Part shown: positions 47,274-56,199 of the stretch, one piece after another
Layout: every line of letters begins with the position of its first letter
Position numbering within the stretch: position 1 is the first letter of the stretch
Assembly (NCBI RefSeq): GCF_900114055.1
Contig: NZ_FORR01000002.1
Coordinates: 124,001 to 188,000 of the forward strand
Length of the DNA stretch: 64,000 bases
Reading direction: 5' to 3'
Source of the DNA: Thermoflavimicrobium dichotomicum
GTDB taxonomy: Bacteria > Bacillota > Bacilli > Thermoactinomycetales > Thermoactinomycetaceae
Translations under genes and position numbers: made by a program
The notes under the pieces: model-generated
What the model saw: the letters and a program-made list of their open reading frames with translations, nothing else
Told to the model about the DNA's origin: nothing
The model's database searches: none

Positions 47274-49403
47274 TTACCCATCCAACCCCCATAATGGACT
47301 GGGAGTTCCATACGAAGTGACATATAGCTTGTCCCTTGCTCGTGTACTGGCAACATATAAAAGAGAGCGCTCTTTTTTTTCCAGCGCCTGTTTTTTCTCT
47401 TCATCTTTTTCCAAAAGAGTATATTTGGGCGGAATTACATCCTTATTGACCCCGACAATAAAGACAATCCGAAACTCCAGTCCTTTACTGCAATGCATCG
47501 TTCCACAATTGACTCCATTTTCTTTTTGAACAAAACGGGACGTTAAGGTCACAACTGGAATCTGGTATTTCTTTAATACATTTTTCAATTTCTCCACCAT
47601 CTTGTTGGTTCTTGCCAGAACGGCAATTTCATAACTCTTGATTCCTTGTTGCAACAACTCTTGGATCTTGGTCACCACAAACTGATGCTCTTCCTGTTCT
47701 GTAGCAAAATGCAAACGTTCTGGAGGTTCCCCATAAATTAACGAAGTATCCTTTCCCCTCAATCTTCCTCCATCCAAATCATCAAACTCAAAACCCTGTA
47801 AACGTTTCATCGCTTGCTCACGAATTTGCTCGGTGGTTCGATAATTGATCCTCAATCGCTTTGAGCGCTGGCCTCGAATATTAATTCCGCATTGATGCAA
47901 AATAACTTGCCGTGAATAAATCCGTTGATGCGGATCTCCAACAATAAACAAATCATTTGCCTGGGCAGGTACTAAAGCCCGCAAAAGCTTGAACGCCTCC
48001 ATATGAAAATCCTGTGCCTCATCTACTACTGCTGAACGATACACAAACTGGCCTGGATTTTGCTCCAGCCATTTACGGGCAATATGTAACAAATCAATGA
48101 TGTCATACCATCCCAGCTTGTCCATCTGTTCCCGATAGAGTGTAACGACTTTCCAGATTCTCTCCCGCTCCCGATTGGAAATACGTATTCCCCGTCCTGT
48201 GCGTGAGACTTGAGCATATTCTTCCCATGTCTCAATTCCATAATTTTGAATGATTTGCTCATACTCTTGAACAACAAAAGCCAATTGTTCCTCTGGATAA
48301 TGAGATAACTGACATGCTTTTAACCACAATTCTTTTGCTTCCATGGGTTCTTTCATCACTTTTTTGATCGGGATTTTTACATAGTGATCAATGATCTTGC
48401 GCACCAATTGATCAATTGCGATCACATCCATTTGCTTTAGTTCACTGTCTGAGCACATCGTTCGCAAACATTCCTGTAAATAATCGGCCAAATTGGAATT
48501 GTACGTAGTAACCAATATCTTTTCGTGAGGCTCCAAGACTTTTCGTACCAACCGCCGCGCACGATGCAATGCAACCACTGTTTTACCCGTTCCTGCTCCT
48601 CCCAATACACGAACAGGCCCATTATAATCTTTTTCTACCAATACTTTTTGGCTGGGATGAAGGAAAATCCGCCATTTTTCCAGCGGCTTGGTCAAGATTT
48701 CGTTTAGCTGCTCGTCATCCGAAATAACCACGATATGTCGGCTGGAGTGTATACTTTTGATGGCTTTTTCAAATGCGCTTGCTTCATTCGCCTGATTGGC
48801 CAACTGTTGGGCTTCCATCCGCAATTCTTCGATAAACCGTACAACCTCATCATATTCTTCACCATGGGCCAAATATTGAAGTGCCTCCCATGCATCAGAG
48901 GGCAATAAATCCTTTTTTTGCTCCAGTTCCTGAATGGATTGGATCTTGCGAACTTCAGCGACCAATGCTTCTGGCACACCCAATGCCTGAATCTGTTTAT
49001 CGGTTAAATGGCTGAACAGACCATAAATAAAAAAAGATTCCTCGAAGCGCGATGATTCGGGATCTGCTTCTTCAAGTGACCACATCTGGATCACACCTGT
49101 ATCAGGATTGATGGTAAACCGTTTGCGCTTCGCCCAACGGTAAGCTTCATCATGATGATCCACCCATACTAGTAGCATCACATCGCTTTTTTCTGGACGT
49201 ACAACAATGGCTCGATATGTATCGTTCACGCGAATGGAATATACCCGCGGATCAGCCGCTTCTTTAAACCGTTCCAAATTCAGGCTGGAATAAAAAGAAT
49301 CTTCACGCAATTTTTTGATCATTTCTTGCGTCCTTTTTTGCTCTGATTTAGGCAGTTGCGAAAAAGATTCCAAAAAGGTATCTTGAATGGCAATCGTTGG
49401 CAT
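47274..49403 (-). CDS. UvrD/Rep-type helicase with RelE-like N-terminal domain
   Basis: 709 residues. Residues 1 to ~95 look like a RelE/ParE toxin fold (FLESFSQLPKSEQKRTQ, DPRVYSIRVNDTYRAIVV, VWVDHHDEAYRWAKRK). A helical linker leads to a superfamily 1A helicase: Walker A LGGAGTGKTVVALH (about 270), motif Ia TYNSNLADYL, motif II VVDEAQDFH, motif III FIVGDPHQRIYS, motif IV/V segments NYRTTEQIR and TMHCSKGLEFRIVFIVG, and motif VI LLYVASTRARDKLYV. AAAGGGGGAA precedes the ATG at 49403. It follows the reverse transcriptase gene by 80 bases on the same strand, suggesting one operon. DNA helicase activity is expected; the RelE-like part may bind or cut RNA, unproven. Confidence 0.82.
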   Translation of the reverse strand: MPTIAIQDTFLESFSQLPKSEQKRTQEMIKKLREDSFYSSLNLERFKEAADPRVYSIRVNDTYRAIVVRPEKSDVMLLVWVDHHDEAYRWAKRKRFTINPDTGVIQMWSLEEADPESSRFEESFFIYGLFSHLTDKQIQALGVPEALVAEVRKIQSIQELEQKKDLLPSDAWEALQYLAHGEEYDEVVRFIEELRMEAQQLANQANEASAFEKAIKSIHSSRHIVVISDDEQLNEILTKPLEKWRIFLHPSQKVLVEKDYNGPVRVLGGAGTGKTVVALHRARRLVRKVLEPHEKILVTTYNSNLADYLQECLRTMCSDSELKQMDVIAIDQLVRKIIDHYVKIPIKKVMKEPMEAKELWLKACQLSHYPEEQLAFVVQEYEQIIQNYGIETWEEYAQVSRTGRGIRISNRERERIWKVVTLYREQMDKLGWYDIIDLLHIARKWLEQNPGQFVYRSAVVDEAQDFHMEAFKLLRALVPAQANDLFIVGDPHQRIYSRQVILHQCGINIRGQRSKRLRINYRTTEQIREQAMKRLQGFEFDDLDGGRLRGKDTSLIYGEPPERLHFATEQEEHQFVVTKIQELLQQGIKSYEIAVLARTNKMVEKLKNVLKKYQIPVVTLTSRFVQKENGVNCGTMHCSKGLEFRIVFIVGVNKDVIPPKYTLLEKDEEKKQALEKKERSLLYVASTRARDKLYVTSYGTPSPLWGLDG

Positions 49404-49483
49404 CTCTTTTTCCCCCTTTCTATTTCATCTATTGTAAATTATAAATCATTTTCTCCGGAAAAGGTTTCATTTCTACTTTTCTG

Positions 49484-50998
49484 TCAACTTTCATAACCAA
49501 TGGTCGTAGCATGAGCCATTGCCACTGGACTCATCTGAGCCCACTCATTGTAAAAATGAACCTGGTGTTTGGCAAGCTCCTGGAAAAAGGGGTGATCCAG
49601 TTCGCCAGAGATCCACTCTTTCTTAACCGCTTCATAAGAAAGCAGCCATTCTTCACCAAAACTGCCGTTTTGCTTCACCATTTGTTCCCAATATGTTTTC
49701 TCTACACCACTGAGAAGGCCTGAATGAAATAAATCGAGCGAAAGTAAAGCTACCATTGAATTTTTAATCGATGAGAGAGATTGACCAATCGGTGATGGTA
49801 ACTGAATCCCTAAACATTTAGCCAACCACAAAGCCCAGGCTACTTCATAATCATGGTTATAACGCAAATGTCCCGTGATCGATTGAATTAAAGTTTGACA
49901 GATACGATCCAGGTCGAGCGGCATCTTTCGCCGACGAAAGTAGGAAAATAGATGGGTCACGACTGGATATACACCCGGTTCATCCAACAATGTTCGAAGC
50001 AACCAGCTTTCATAGATTTCCCAATTAGCTGGATGCATGTGGGTTGGCACTGACTTCTTCAGTGCATACTTCATAATGGCTGGTTTTTTCACTTTTTGAT
50101 ACCAAGCGATGGCTTTATGAAACAAATTAAATAAATCCATTCTTTGGCTCTGAACTGAATCTGAACGAACCTGATATAAATCGAGTTCCAATTTCCATGG
50201 TTCAAAAATCATTTCAGGTAAATAAACGATTTGGGTTTTATGTGGATTGATTTCCAACTCATACTCCGCTAACAGTTCCTGAATCATCGTTAATGCTTTT
50301 TCCGCCTGCCCCATACTGTCAAAATATAAATAAAAATCATCGACATAACGCAATCCGCAAAGTTCAGGCATTTTCTCCTGTAATCGTTCATCGATCGCAC
50401 ACGCAATGACTTCTGCAATCACCAGTGAAGTGTCTGGGCCAATCGGAATGCCCAACGTTTGTCCCTCTTGGGTATTGCGAACACAAAAATCCAACCGGTT
50501 TCCCAGTAACTGTCGGTCCCTCCTTTTCTTTTTGCCAATCTCTTTGGTATGTAATGCCCAGGGAATAACGTGTGTATAAATCGTTGAGTAAAAACGGGAA
50601 ATATCCGTAAACAGCACCACACGGGATGCTGTTGAACGAATGAATCGTTTTTCTTGCACAGACTGAAAATTCTCAGCCCGTTCAACGGCTCGCTGATCAC
50701 TGGAGTCAATCACAGGATAGCTCAGTGAAAGATTTGAGCGCTGAAAAAAAGCGGATAAGGTAGACCAATGGTTAGAAATTTCCTTGGCCAATAAAAGTTG
50801 GTGCAGTGGATGTGGAATACTGACAGTTCGCCGATAATGCTTTTGCTTCGGAACAGAAAAAGTTATACTTTTACTTGGTTTTACTGTAAATTTAAGAGAG
50901 ATTTTACTTAAACAGCCAGCCAATGTCTCTGTTGAAAAGACAGGCGGCAGTTCTCTCGGAAAATAACCCCAACGCATCAAACGTTCAAATAAATCCAT
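49484..50998 (-). CDS. Unusual stand-alone reverse transcriptase (defence-type UG/DRT-like)
   Basis: 504 residues from the ATG at 50998 (MDLFERLMRWGYFPRE); the frame opens at 51040. Reverse-transcriptase motifs in order: FTDISRFYSTIYTHVIPWAL (about 145-165), GIPIGPDTSLVIAE, catalytic RYVDDFYLYF (YxDD box, about 235) and EINPHKTQIVYLP. The C-terminal ~230 residues are helical and carry none of the maturase or endonuclease domains of group II introns. This is the plan of the unknown-group/Abi-like RTs, several of which are antiviral (DRT systems). The exact group cannot be assigned by eye. Followed by the helicase gene in the same direction. Confidence 0.78.
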   Translation of the reverse strand: MDLFERLMRWGYFPRELPPVFSTETLAGCLSKISLKFTVKPSKSITFSVPKQKHYRRTVSIPHPLHQLLLAKEISNHWSTLSAFFQRSNLSLSYPVIDSSDQRAVERAENFQSVQEKRFIRSTASRVVLFTDISRFYSTIYTHVIPWALHTKEIGKKKRRDRQLLGNRLDFCVRNTQEGQTLGIPIGPDTSLVIAEVIACAIDERLQEKMPELCGLRYVDDFYLYFDSMGQAEKALTMIQELLAEYELEINPHKTQIVYLPEMIFEPWKLELDLYQVRSDSVQSQRMDLFNLFHKAIAWYQKVKKPAIMKYALKKSVPTHMHPANWEIYESWLLRTLLDEPGVYPVVTHLFSYFRRRKMPLDLDRICQTLIQSITGHLRYNHDYEVAWALWLAKCLGIQLPSPIGQSLSSIKNSMVALLSLDLFHSGLLSGVEKTYWEQMVKQNGSFGEEWLLSYEAVKKEWISGELDHPFFQELAKHQVHFYNEWAQMSPVAMAHATTIGYES

Positions 50999-51318
50999 GT
51001 CTCCATCATCCTTTTTATCGATCTGTAAAAAATAAGACAATTTACTGGAAAAACAGCAAAATCCATGGTTTTTTCCTCTGTTTTTTGATAAACTCTTTTC
51101 ATGTACATGGTATTGAAATGATGTAATCCAAACTCAGACAAATTGTCTAGAATAATCAATATCTTCGATCGTTAATACATTTGAAGTAATGGATGTAGAC
51201 TTAAACCAATCATTACATTTTCTTACTATTGCCCATAACTATTTATACAATATAATAAAAAGGAGTATTATTTAACATTCATTCTCGGTACAAGGTAATC
51301 AGAAGAAAGGTGATTTCA
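50999..51318. other. Intergenic region between RT and kinase genes
   Basis: About 320 A+T-rich bases separating the divergent RT and kinase genes. It must hold both promoters. Some defence RTs are served by a non-coding RNA here; I see no clear long hairpin, so this remains open. Confidence 0.4.
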
Positions 51319-52473
51319 GTGAAGGGAAAAAAATTGGGTGGGAGGTACGAAATCATCCAGTTGGTCGGCGGCGGCGGAATGGCTGAAGTATACAAGGCAC
51401 GCGATCTGAAAAAGAATCAATTTGTTGCGATCAAGATTTTGAGTGAATCACTCAGCCATGATAATGAATTTATCCGTCGTTTTATTTGGGAAGCCAAAGC
51501 AACTGCCAAATTATCCCACCCAAATGTCGTCAAGGTTTTCAACATTGGTCAAGAAAATAAAACGCATTATATGGTTATGGAATATATAGAGGGGCGATCA
51601 CTCAAATCCCTGATCAAGCAACGTGGTTTCCTGTCTCCTCATGAATGCATCAATATTGCCATTCAAGTTTGTGACGGTTTATCCCATGCTCATCAAAATG
51701 GCATTATCCACCGGGATATTAAACCTCACAATATTTTGTGTACGCATGATGGGCAATATAAAATTACGGATTTTGGCATTTCACGTCTCGTCAAACCACA
51801 ATCCACTTTTACCAAAACAGGAATGGTGATGGGATCTGTCCATTACATTTCCCCCGAGCAAGCTCGTGGTTTAAGAGTGAGTTATCCTTCTGACATTTAT
51901 TCATTGGGCGTGGTTCTATACGAAATGTCTACAGGCAGACTCCCTTTTGATGGTCGTGAGAATATCGCCATCGCTTTACAACATATCCAGGAGCCCATCC
52001 CTGATCCGAAAAAGATCAATCCAATGATTCCCAATGAGTTATGTCAGATTATTTACAAGGCCTTGGAAAAAGATCCGAACCGTCGTTTTCAATCTGCATT
52101 TGAAATGAAACAGGCCCTGTTACAAGCACGATCCACCATTCCAAAAGATCCTGTACCACCTTACTCTGTCAATAAACAGACAAACAGCGTGAGACATCCC
52201 AAACCTTTATCGTCTCATTATTCCAGGTCACAAGAGAGCCTGAATCGTCAGCAGGCAAGCAAACCATTTCATCGACCACATGCAACGAAACCAGTAACCA
52301 AATCACAGGAAGTCCTTGCACAAAGATATATTCCCCAAACTTCTCCTTTAAGTCGCGCTCGATCTCAAAAACAGTCATCAGGAATATGGGAAGACTACAA
52401 AAACGCGATTGTTGCGCTTGTGATTGCATCCATTGCAGGTCTCATTCTTTCCTATTTTCTTCTTGTTGATTAA
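51319..52473 (+). CDS. Membrane-anchored Ser/Thr protein kinase (PrkC-like, no PASTA)
   Basis: 384 residues, GTG at 51319 (GTG 51310 also possible). Hanks-type kinase domain about 10-270: glycine loop VGGGGMAEVYKA, lysine VAIKIL, catalytic HRDIKPHNILC, DFGISRLVKP, APE-like SPEQARG, and YSLGVVLYEMSTG. A polar, Ser/Gln-rich juxtamembrane region follows (about 285-355), then a single C-terminal helix NAIVALVIASIAGLILSYFLL and only three residues after it. PrkC-type kinases of Firmicutes carry extracellular PASTA domains; these are absent, so no outside sensor is visible. No phosphatase gene is next to it. Confidence 0.88.
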   Translation: MKGKKLGGRYEIIQLVGGGGMAEVYKARDLKKNQFVAIKILSESLSHDNEFIRRFIWEAKATAKLSHPNVVKVFNIGQENKTHYMVMEYIEGRSLKSLIKQRGFLSPHECINIAIQVCDGLSHAHQNGIIHRDIKPHNILCTHDGQYKITDFGISRLVKPQSTFTKTGMVMGSVHYISPEQARGLRVSYPSDIYSLGVVLYEMSTGRLPFDGRENIAIALQHIQEPIPDPKKINPMIPNELCQIIYKALEKDPNRRFQSAFEMKQALLQARSTIPKDPVPPYSVNKQTNSVRHPKPLSSHYSRSQESLNRQQASKPFHRPHATKPVTKSQEVLAQRYIPQTSPLSRARSQKQSSGIWEDYKNAIVALVIASIAGLILSYFLLVD

Positions 52474-52770
52474 AAGGGGAGCATTATTTACAGCCACTGG
52501 GGATTAAAGGCAGCTCTGCTATTCCCATAAGGAGATTGTTAGGACAAACAAGAAGTGATAGAATATTTGCGCAAGATGTGCTTGCCTCGCTTGTAGCAGG
52601 AACAGTTCCCATGTATGTCATGGTATGGGGTTCTAGGTGGCGAACAAATCTCTTCCACTAGGTAAAACCATGCGGATGGCACACCCCTGAACTTGGGCGC
52701 TCACTATAACGGAAACGGACTGCGGACGCTAACGATCCAAGAATCCCACTGATTCAGCTGTGGGTGTGTC
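52474..52770 (+). mobile_element. TnpB C-terminus and omega-RNA end, IS605-family relic
   Basis: Directly after the kinase stop an open stretch (GIKGSSAIPIRRLLGQTRSD, then RIFAQDVLASLVAGTVP, stop at about 52661) reads like the truncated end of a transposon protein. It is followed by a structured segment ending CCAAGAATCCCACTG, ATTCAGCTGTGGGTGTGTCAA, which resembles the 3' end of an IS605-type element, where the TnpB guide RNA and right-end hairpin lie. TnpA and most of TnpB are missing. Attribution to TnpB is by position and RNA-like end, not by a clear protein motif. Confidence 0.5.
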
Positions 52771-53042
52771 AACAAAGAAAGCTTTTTCATTGATTAACCG
52801 CATTTTCGTCAGTACGAAACCTTCCACTCGACAATCCTTTCTTCTGGGTATCGCTACGGGGCTGCCCCTTAACCTTTTGAGTAAGCCCCGTATTCATTCT
52901 ACCTACATACCCTATATTGCATCAAATTCCCAGAGTCTTACCTCTATTTATTCCCCATTTTTTGTCAAGTCTTTGAGAAAGAAAATATGATGTACAATGA
53001 ATGTTGATTCATACTAGCAGCAGGAAATTGAAAAAATGTTGA
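52771..53042. other. Gene-free stretch with a hairpin
   Basis: No gene is supported. One perfect stem TACGGGGCT / AGCCCCGTA (about 52850-52892) with an extra inner GCCCC stands out. It may be another remnant of the neighbouring mobile element. Confidence 0.4.
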
Positions 53043-53187
53043 GCCTCCTGGATAAACGGCATGTAGTGGGTTACCTACATAGACAAGAGTCCAATTTCGC
53101 TCTTTTTGCATAATATAACCCATGCTTCACAATACAGCATCTGATAAATCATAGTGGGACAGAGAAGAGACTACTTATCCAGGAGGC
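53043..53187 (+). promoter_or_regulatory. Inverted repeat able to mask the hydrolase ribosome site
   Basis: GCCTCCTGGATAA (53043-53055) is the exact 13-base complement of TTATCCAGGAGGC (53175-53187), which contains the AGGAGG ribosome site of the following gene. If both are in one transcript, the site is sequestered. A partial direct copy of the start region (GGGTTACCTACAT, near 53070) lies between them. Confidence 0.4.
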
Positions 53188-53193
53188 GTACAG

Positions 53194-54018
53194 ATGGGTT
53201 ACTACATTACGGTTGAACGGAATGTAAAAATTTTCGTTGAGGATACAGATCCTGGGCATGGCAAACCCATCTTGTTCATACATGGATGGCCGCTCAATCA
53301 TAAGATGTTTGAATATCAATTCGACCAACTTCCAAAAATGGGCTACCGTTGCATTGGGGTTGATTTACGCGGATTCGGGAAGTCGGATCGCCCTTGGAAA
53401 GGCTATTCGTACAACCGGTTGGCAGATGACATCCGTATCGTGATTGATACTCTAAGATTGGAGGATATCACCCTTGCTGGACACTCGATGGGTGGAGCCA
53501 TTGCTATTCGGTATTTGGCTCGGCATGCAGGACATAAAGTATCCAAGCTGGCCCTTATTGGTGCTGCGGGCTTCACCAGATATCCAGAATATTCGTATGG
53601 ACTGGCAAAAGAGGAAGTGAAGCGGTGGGAACGGTCATGGAATAAGTTAATTGAAGCTACCTATACGGATCGCCCGAAAATGCTGGATGGCGTTGGAGAC
53701 ATATTTTTCGCACGTTATGTAACGGGGAGTTTCAAAGAATGGTTCCACGGATTGGGAATAGAAGCGTCTGGCCATGCAACAGCCAAGTGTGCAGTTTCCC
53801 TTCGGGATGAAGATTTAGGATCAGATATGTCCAAAATCCATGTTCCTACTGGAATTTTCCATGGCAAACAGGACAGAGTCTGTCCATTCGTGTTTGCCGA
53901 ATTGATGCACGCCAGAATCAGGGGATCAAAACTTATCCCCTTTAAGTATAGTGGTCATGGATTGTTCTACGAAGAGTTGGAAAAATTTAGTCGTGAGCTT
54001 GTACGCTTCATCGGATAA
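53194..54018 (+). CDS. Alpha/beta hydrolase (haloperoxidase-like)
   Basis: 274 residues. Classic fold: oxyanion region LFIHGWPLNHKMFE, VDLRGFGKSDRP, nucleophile elbow LAGHSMGGAIAIRY (Ser about 99), acid in GIFHGKQDRVCP, and catalytic His in YSGHGLFYEE at the end. The WPLNH and RGFGKSD segments are typical of non-haem chloroperoxidase/esterase-like members. No signal peptide. AGGAGG stands 7 bases before the ATG and lies within a long-range inverted repeat. The substrate is unknown. Stand-alone gene between mobile-element remnants and a convergent protease. Confidence 0.87.
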   Translation: MGYYITVERNVKIFVEDTDPGHGKPILFIHGWPLNHKMFEYQFDQLPKMGYRCIGVDLRGFGKSDRPWKGYSYNRLADDIRIVIDTLRLEDITLAGHSMGGAIAIRYLARHAGHKVSKLALIGAAGFTRYPEYSYGLAKEEVKRWERSWNKLIEATYTDRPKMLDGVGDIFFARYVTGSFKEWFHGLGIEASGHATAKCAVSLRDEDLGSDMSKIHVPTGIFHGKQDRVCPFVFAELMHARIRGSKLIPFKYSGHGLFYEELEKFSRELVRFIG

Positions 54019-54157
54019 TATGGAATGAAATCACATGCTGCCCCTCCAATACAGATATCACCTTTTTTCCTCAGGTAAGAACTTTTATTACTTAAATCGG
54101 CCTTGAACCCGGAAGGATTCATAACTATGTCAAAATGGCAGCATGAAATAGCGTAAT

Positions 54158-54196
54158 AAAAAATACCTCCAGTTCTTAAAACCAGAGGTATTTTTT
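54158..54196. terminator. Bidirectional terminator between hydrolase and protease
   Basis: AAAAAATACCTC / GAGGTATTTTTT, perfect 12-bp stem with a 15-nt loop. It ends 9 bases before the protease stop codon on the minus strand. Confidence 0.85.
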
Positions 54197-54204
54197 ATAT
54201 ATCA

Positions 54205-55215
54205 TTATTGGTCTTTTGCCGCCCAGTTTTTAACCGCATCGTATGCTTTTGGTGCCAGTTTTGTACCTGCATTGTATTCATCAGGGATTCCATGTGAGAT
54301 GACACCCAAAGCGTAATAGCCATACTTTTTGCTATATTGGAAAACCGGACCGCCGCTTTGTCCAGCGGTTGTGTCAATATAGTATTTCATGATCCGGGAA
54401 GTTTCACTGATAACTTTGCCACTGCCTTTCCACATGGTGAAAGGTTTTTTCACGGCAGGATATCCTACAGCCGTCACGGTTTGTCCTTTTAATGTATTGG
54501 CTGGACGAAGCCCGAAATGGCCTGATTTCTTCCCTAGAGACTTATCCGTTGTAATGACACCGTAATCATAGTTGAGGTTTGCTTTTTTCCAACCTTTTGC
54601 AAAGGAAAAATCAATTCCTTTGGCAATTCCATAGGGGGCAACGAGATTTCCTCTAGAGTCTGCTGTAGCTGCCGGGATGAAGCGGATGTTTTTGGCATAT
54701 TGATTGGTCTCTGGATGGTATAGGCAGTGAGCAGCAGTTAATACAGTATTCTTATCAATGTACGCACCACTGCATGTGAATGTATCTCTTCCAAATTGGG
54801 CGATAATCATTCCTGTTGCACTATAGGGGAATGTTTTGGTGTTAGTAACACGAGTACGATCGTCTTTTCCGATCACTCCAGGAACCTGACTGGCTGTAAA
54901 TAGCGTTTTTGTCGTATATGATTTTGATGTTTTGCTAATCGGATCATATACTTTTACTTGATCAGGAAGACTTACCTTTTCATTGGTTAAGCCCTGCTGG
55001 GTACCTGATTCACTTTTTTCTACTTCCTGTTTTGCCTGGGCATTCACTTTGCTTGCCTGTTGCTGGAGTTGCTCTACAGACAGAACTTTTCCACTTTGGG
55101 TAACCATGGCTTCATCCTGTACATCCACACCAGCTTTGTTGGTATTGGCGAAAGCAAGCGTAGGTGTGCACAAAACTAGCAAGCTGGATACTGTGGTAAT
55201 CAGTTTCTTTTTCAT
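54205..55215 (-). CDS. Secreted V8/glutamyl-endopeptidase-like serine protease
   Basis: 336 residues from the ATG at 55215, preceded by AAGGGGG (the frame opens at 55341). Signal peptide about 1-24 (KKKLITTVSSLLVLCTPTLAFA). A propeptide-like Gln/Lys/Glu-rich region follows (about 25-110), then a trypsin-fold domain with the catalytic His in VLTAAHCLYHP, Asp in LNYDYGVITT and Ser in AGQSGGPVFQ. This matches the S1B family (V8 protease, Mpr, Blase). Cleavage after Glu is inferred from family only. Expected to be extracellular. Confidence 0.88.
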   Translation of the reverse strand: MKKKLITTVSSLLVLCTPTLAFANTNKAGVDVQDEAMVTQSGKVLSVEQLQQQASKVNAQAKQEVEKSESGTQQGLTNEKVSLPDQVKVYDPISKTSKSYTTKTLFTASQVPGVIGKDDRTRVTNTKTFPYSATGMIIAQFGRDTFTCSGAYIDKNTVLTAAHCLYHPETNQYAKNIRFIPAATADSRGNLVAPYGIAKGIDFSFAKGWKKANLNYDYGVITTDKSLGKKSGHFGLRPANTLKGQTVTAVGYPAVKKPFTMWKGSGKVISETSRIMKYYIDTTAGQSGGPVFQYSKKYGYYALGVISHGIPDEYNAGTKLAPKAYDAVKNWAAKDQ

Positions 55216-55573
55216 CAAATTCCCCCTTATTTTTATACACAGGAATATTAAAATATTAATTATATAAAATGTAAATAGAAAATCTTTTTTATCATAAAAA
55301 GGACAAGATTTTTTATATAAATCTTGAACATTTGATATCACGGCTATCTTGAAAATTTCAATACGTTTCTCCCGGCTTCGGGTATAAATTAATTTTTATT
55401 TTTAATAAACAATTATATTTCAAATAAATATAAAAACCGTCTGAAATATGGTTATGGTAGTATCAATTGAAATATATTCTATATATTGTGAATAACACAC
55501 GTTTGTTTTGAGCCAGCAGCCGTGATTTGATCCATTGATTTTGGATTCACCATTAAAAGGACCCCATTAAATA
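55216..55573. other. Promoter region of the protease; no gene
   Basis: About 360 very A+T-rich bases. No open frame of note and no clear repeat; the promoter of the protease is presumably here. Confidence 0.5.
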
Positions 55574-55614
55574 TAAAAAAAACCGAATGATCTTCCAGAA
55601 TCGGATCACTCGGT
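55574..55614 (-). terminator. Terminator of the mtnWXBD operon
   Basis: On the minus strand ACCGAGTGATC...GATCATTCGGT (one mismatch) with an 11-nt loop is followed by eight T, about 70 bases after the mtnD stop. Confidence 0.85.
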
Positions 55615-55684
55615 CAAAGATTAACGGTGAATAGGAAGCATTGGTTCAAATGAAGGTTTTCTGGCACCTCACCTCCTCTTGTTA

Positions 55685-56197
55685 TTAATAGATCGGTACC
55701 CATCCTTCCTTTGTTTTAAAGATACGGATCGCAACAACCTGGCGGTCTTCCATCAAGGTGAAATAGTGACGATAATTGGCTGGAACCGAAATCAAGTCCC
55801 CCGGTTCCAATTCGGCATCAAAGTAACGCCCATTTGGGCCTTGAATGGCAAAAATACCATGACCACTCACAATAAAGCGAACCTCGTCTTCCGTGTGATG
55901 ATGCTCTTGCAGAAAGTTTTTTAGCAGTTGCTCCAGATGGGGCGTTGCTGGTGAGAGTGAAATGACATCTTCAGTAATATAACCATAACGAGCAGACAGA
56001 TCATCAATTTCTTGGCGGTAGGTCTGAATAATCTCAGCTTTCTCTTCATCGGTCAGGTTATAGTTCTCACGTAAATGAGCTGGCAATTTCTCAACATCCC
56101 AACGTTCATAGATGACGCCCTGGCTTTTCAGGTAAGCGACCACTTCTTCGGGTTTTTCCAGTCTCTCATTGGTGTCATGAAAACGTAATGTTGCCAT
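55685..56197 (-). CDS. mtnD: Acireductone dioxygenase
   Basis: Oxidises the acireductone of the methionine-salvage pathway to 2-keto-4-methylthiobutyrate and formate (iron form). Cupin of 170 residues with metal ligands in FLQEHHHTEDEVRFIVSGHG, the usual H-x-H-x4-E set, and a later histidine in PANYRHYFTL. ATG at 56197 with AGGAGG 9 nt upstream, inside the end of mtnB (an ATG at 56206 overlaps that ribosome site). Last gene of mtnW-X-B-D. Confidence 0.94.
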   Translation of the reverse strand: MATLRFHDTNERLEKPEEVVAYLKSQGVIYERWDVEKLPAHLRENYNLTDEEKAEIIQTYRQEIDDLSARYGYITEDVISLSPATPHLEQLLKNFLQEHHHTEDEVRFIVSGHGIFAIQGPNGRYFDAELEPGDLISVPANYRHYFTLMEDRQVVAIRIFKTKEGWVPIY

Positions 56198-56199
56198 AG

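Noticed and set aside
52760-52990. Rightward 76-codon frame after the TnpB relic
   Set aside because: Starts inside the omega-RNA-like end and shows no family or ribosome site.
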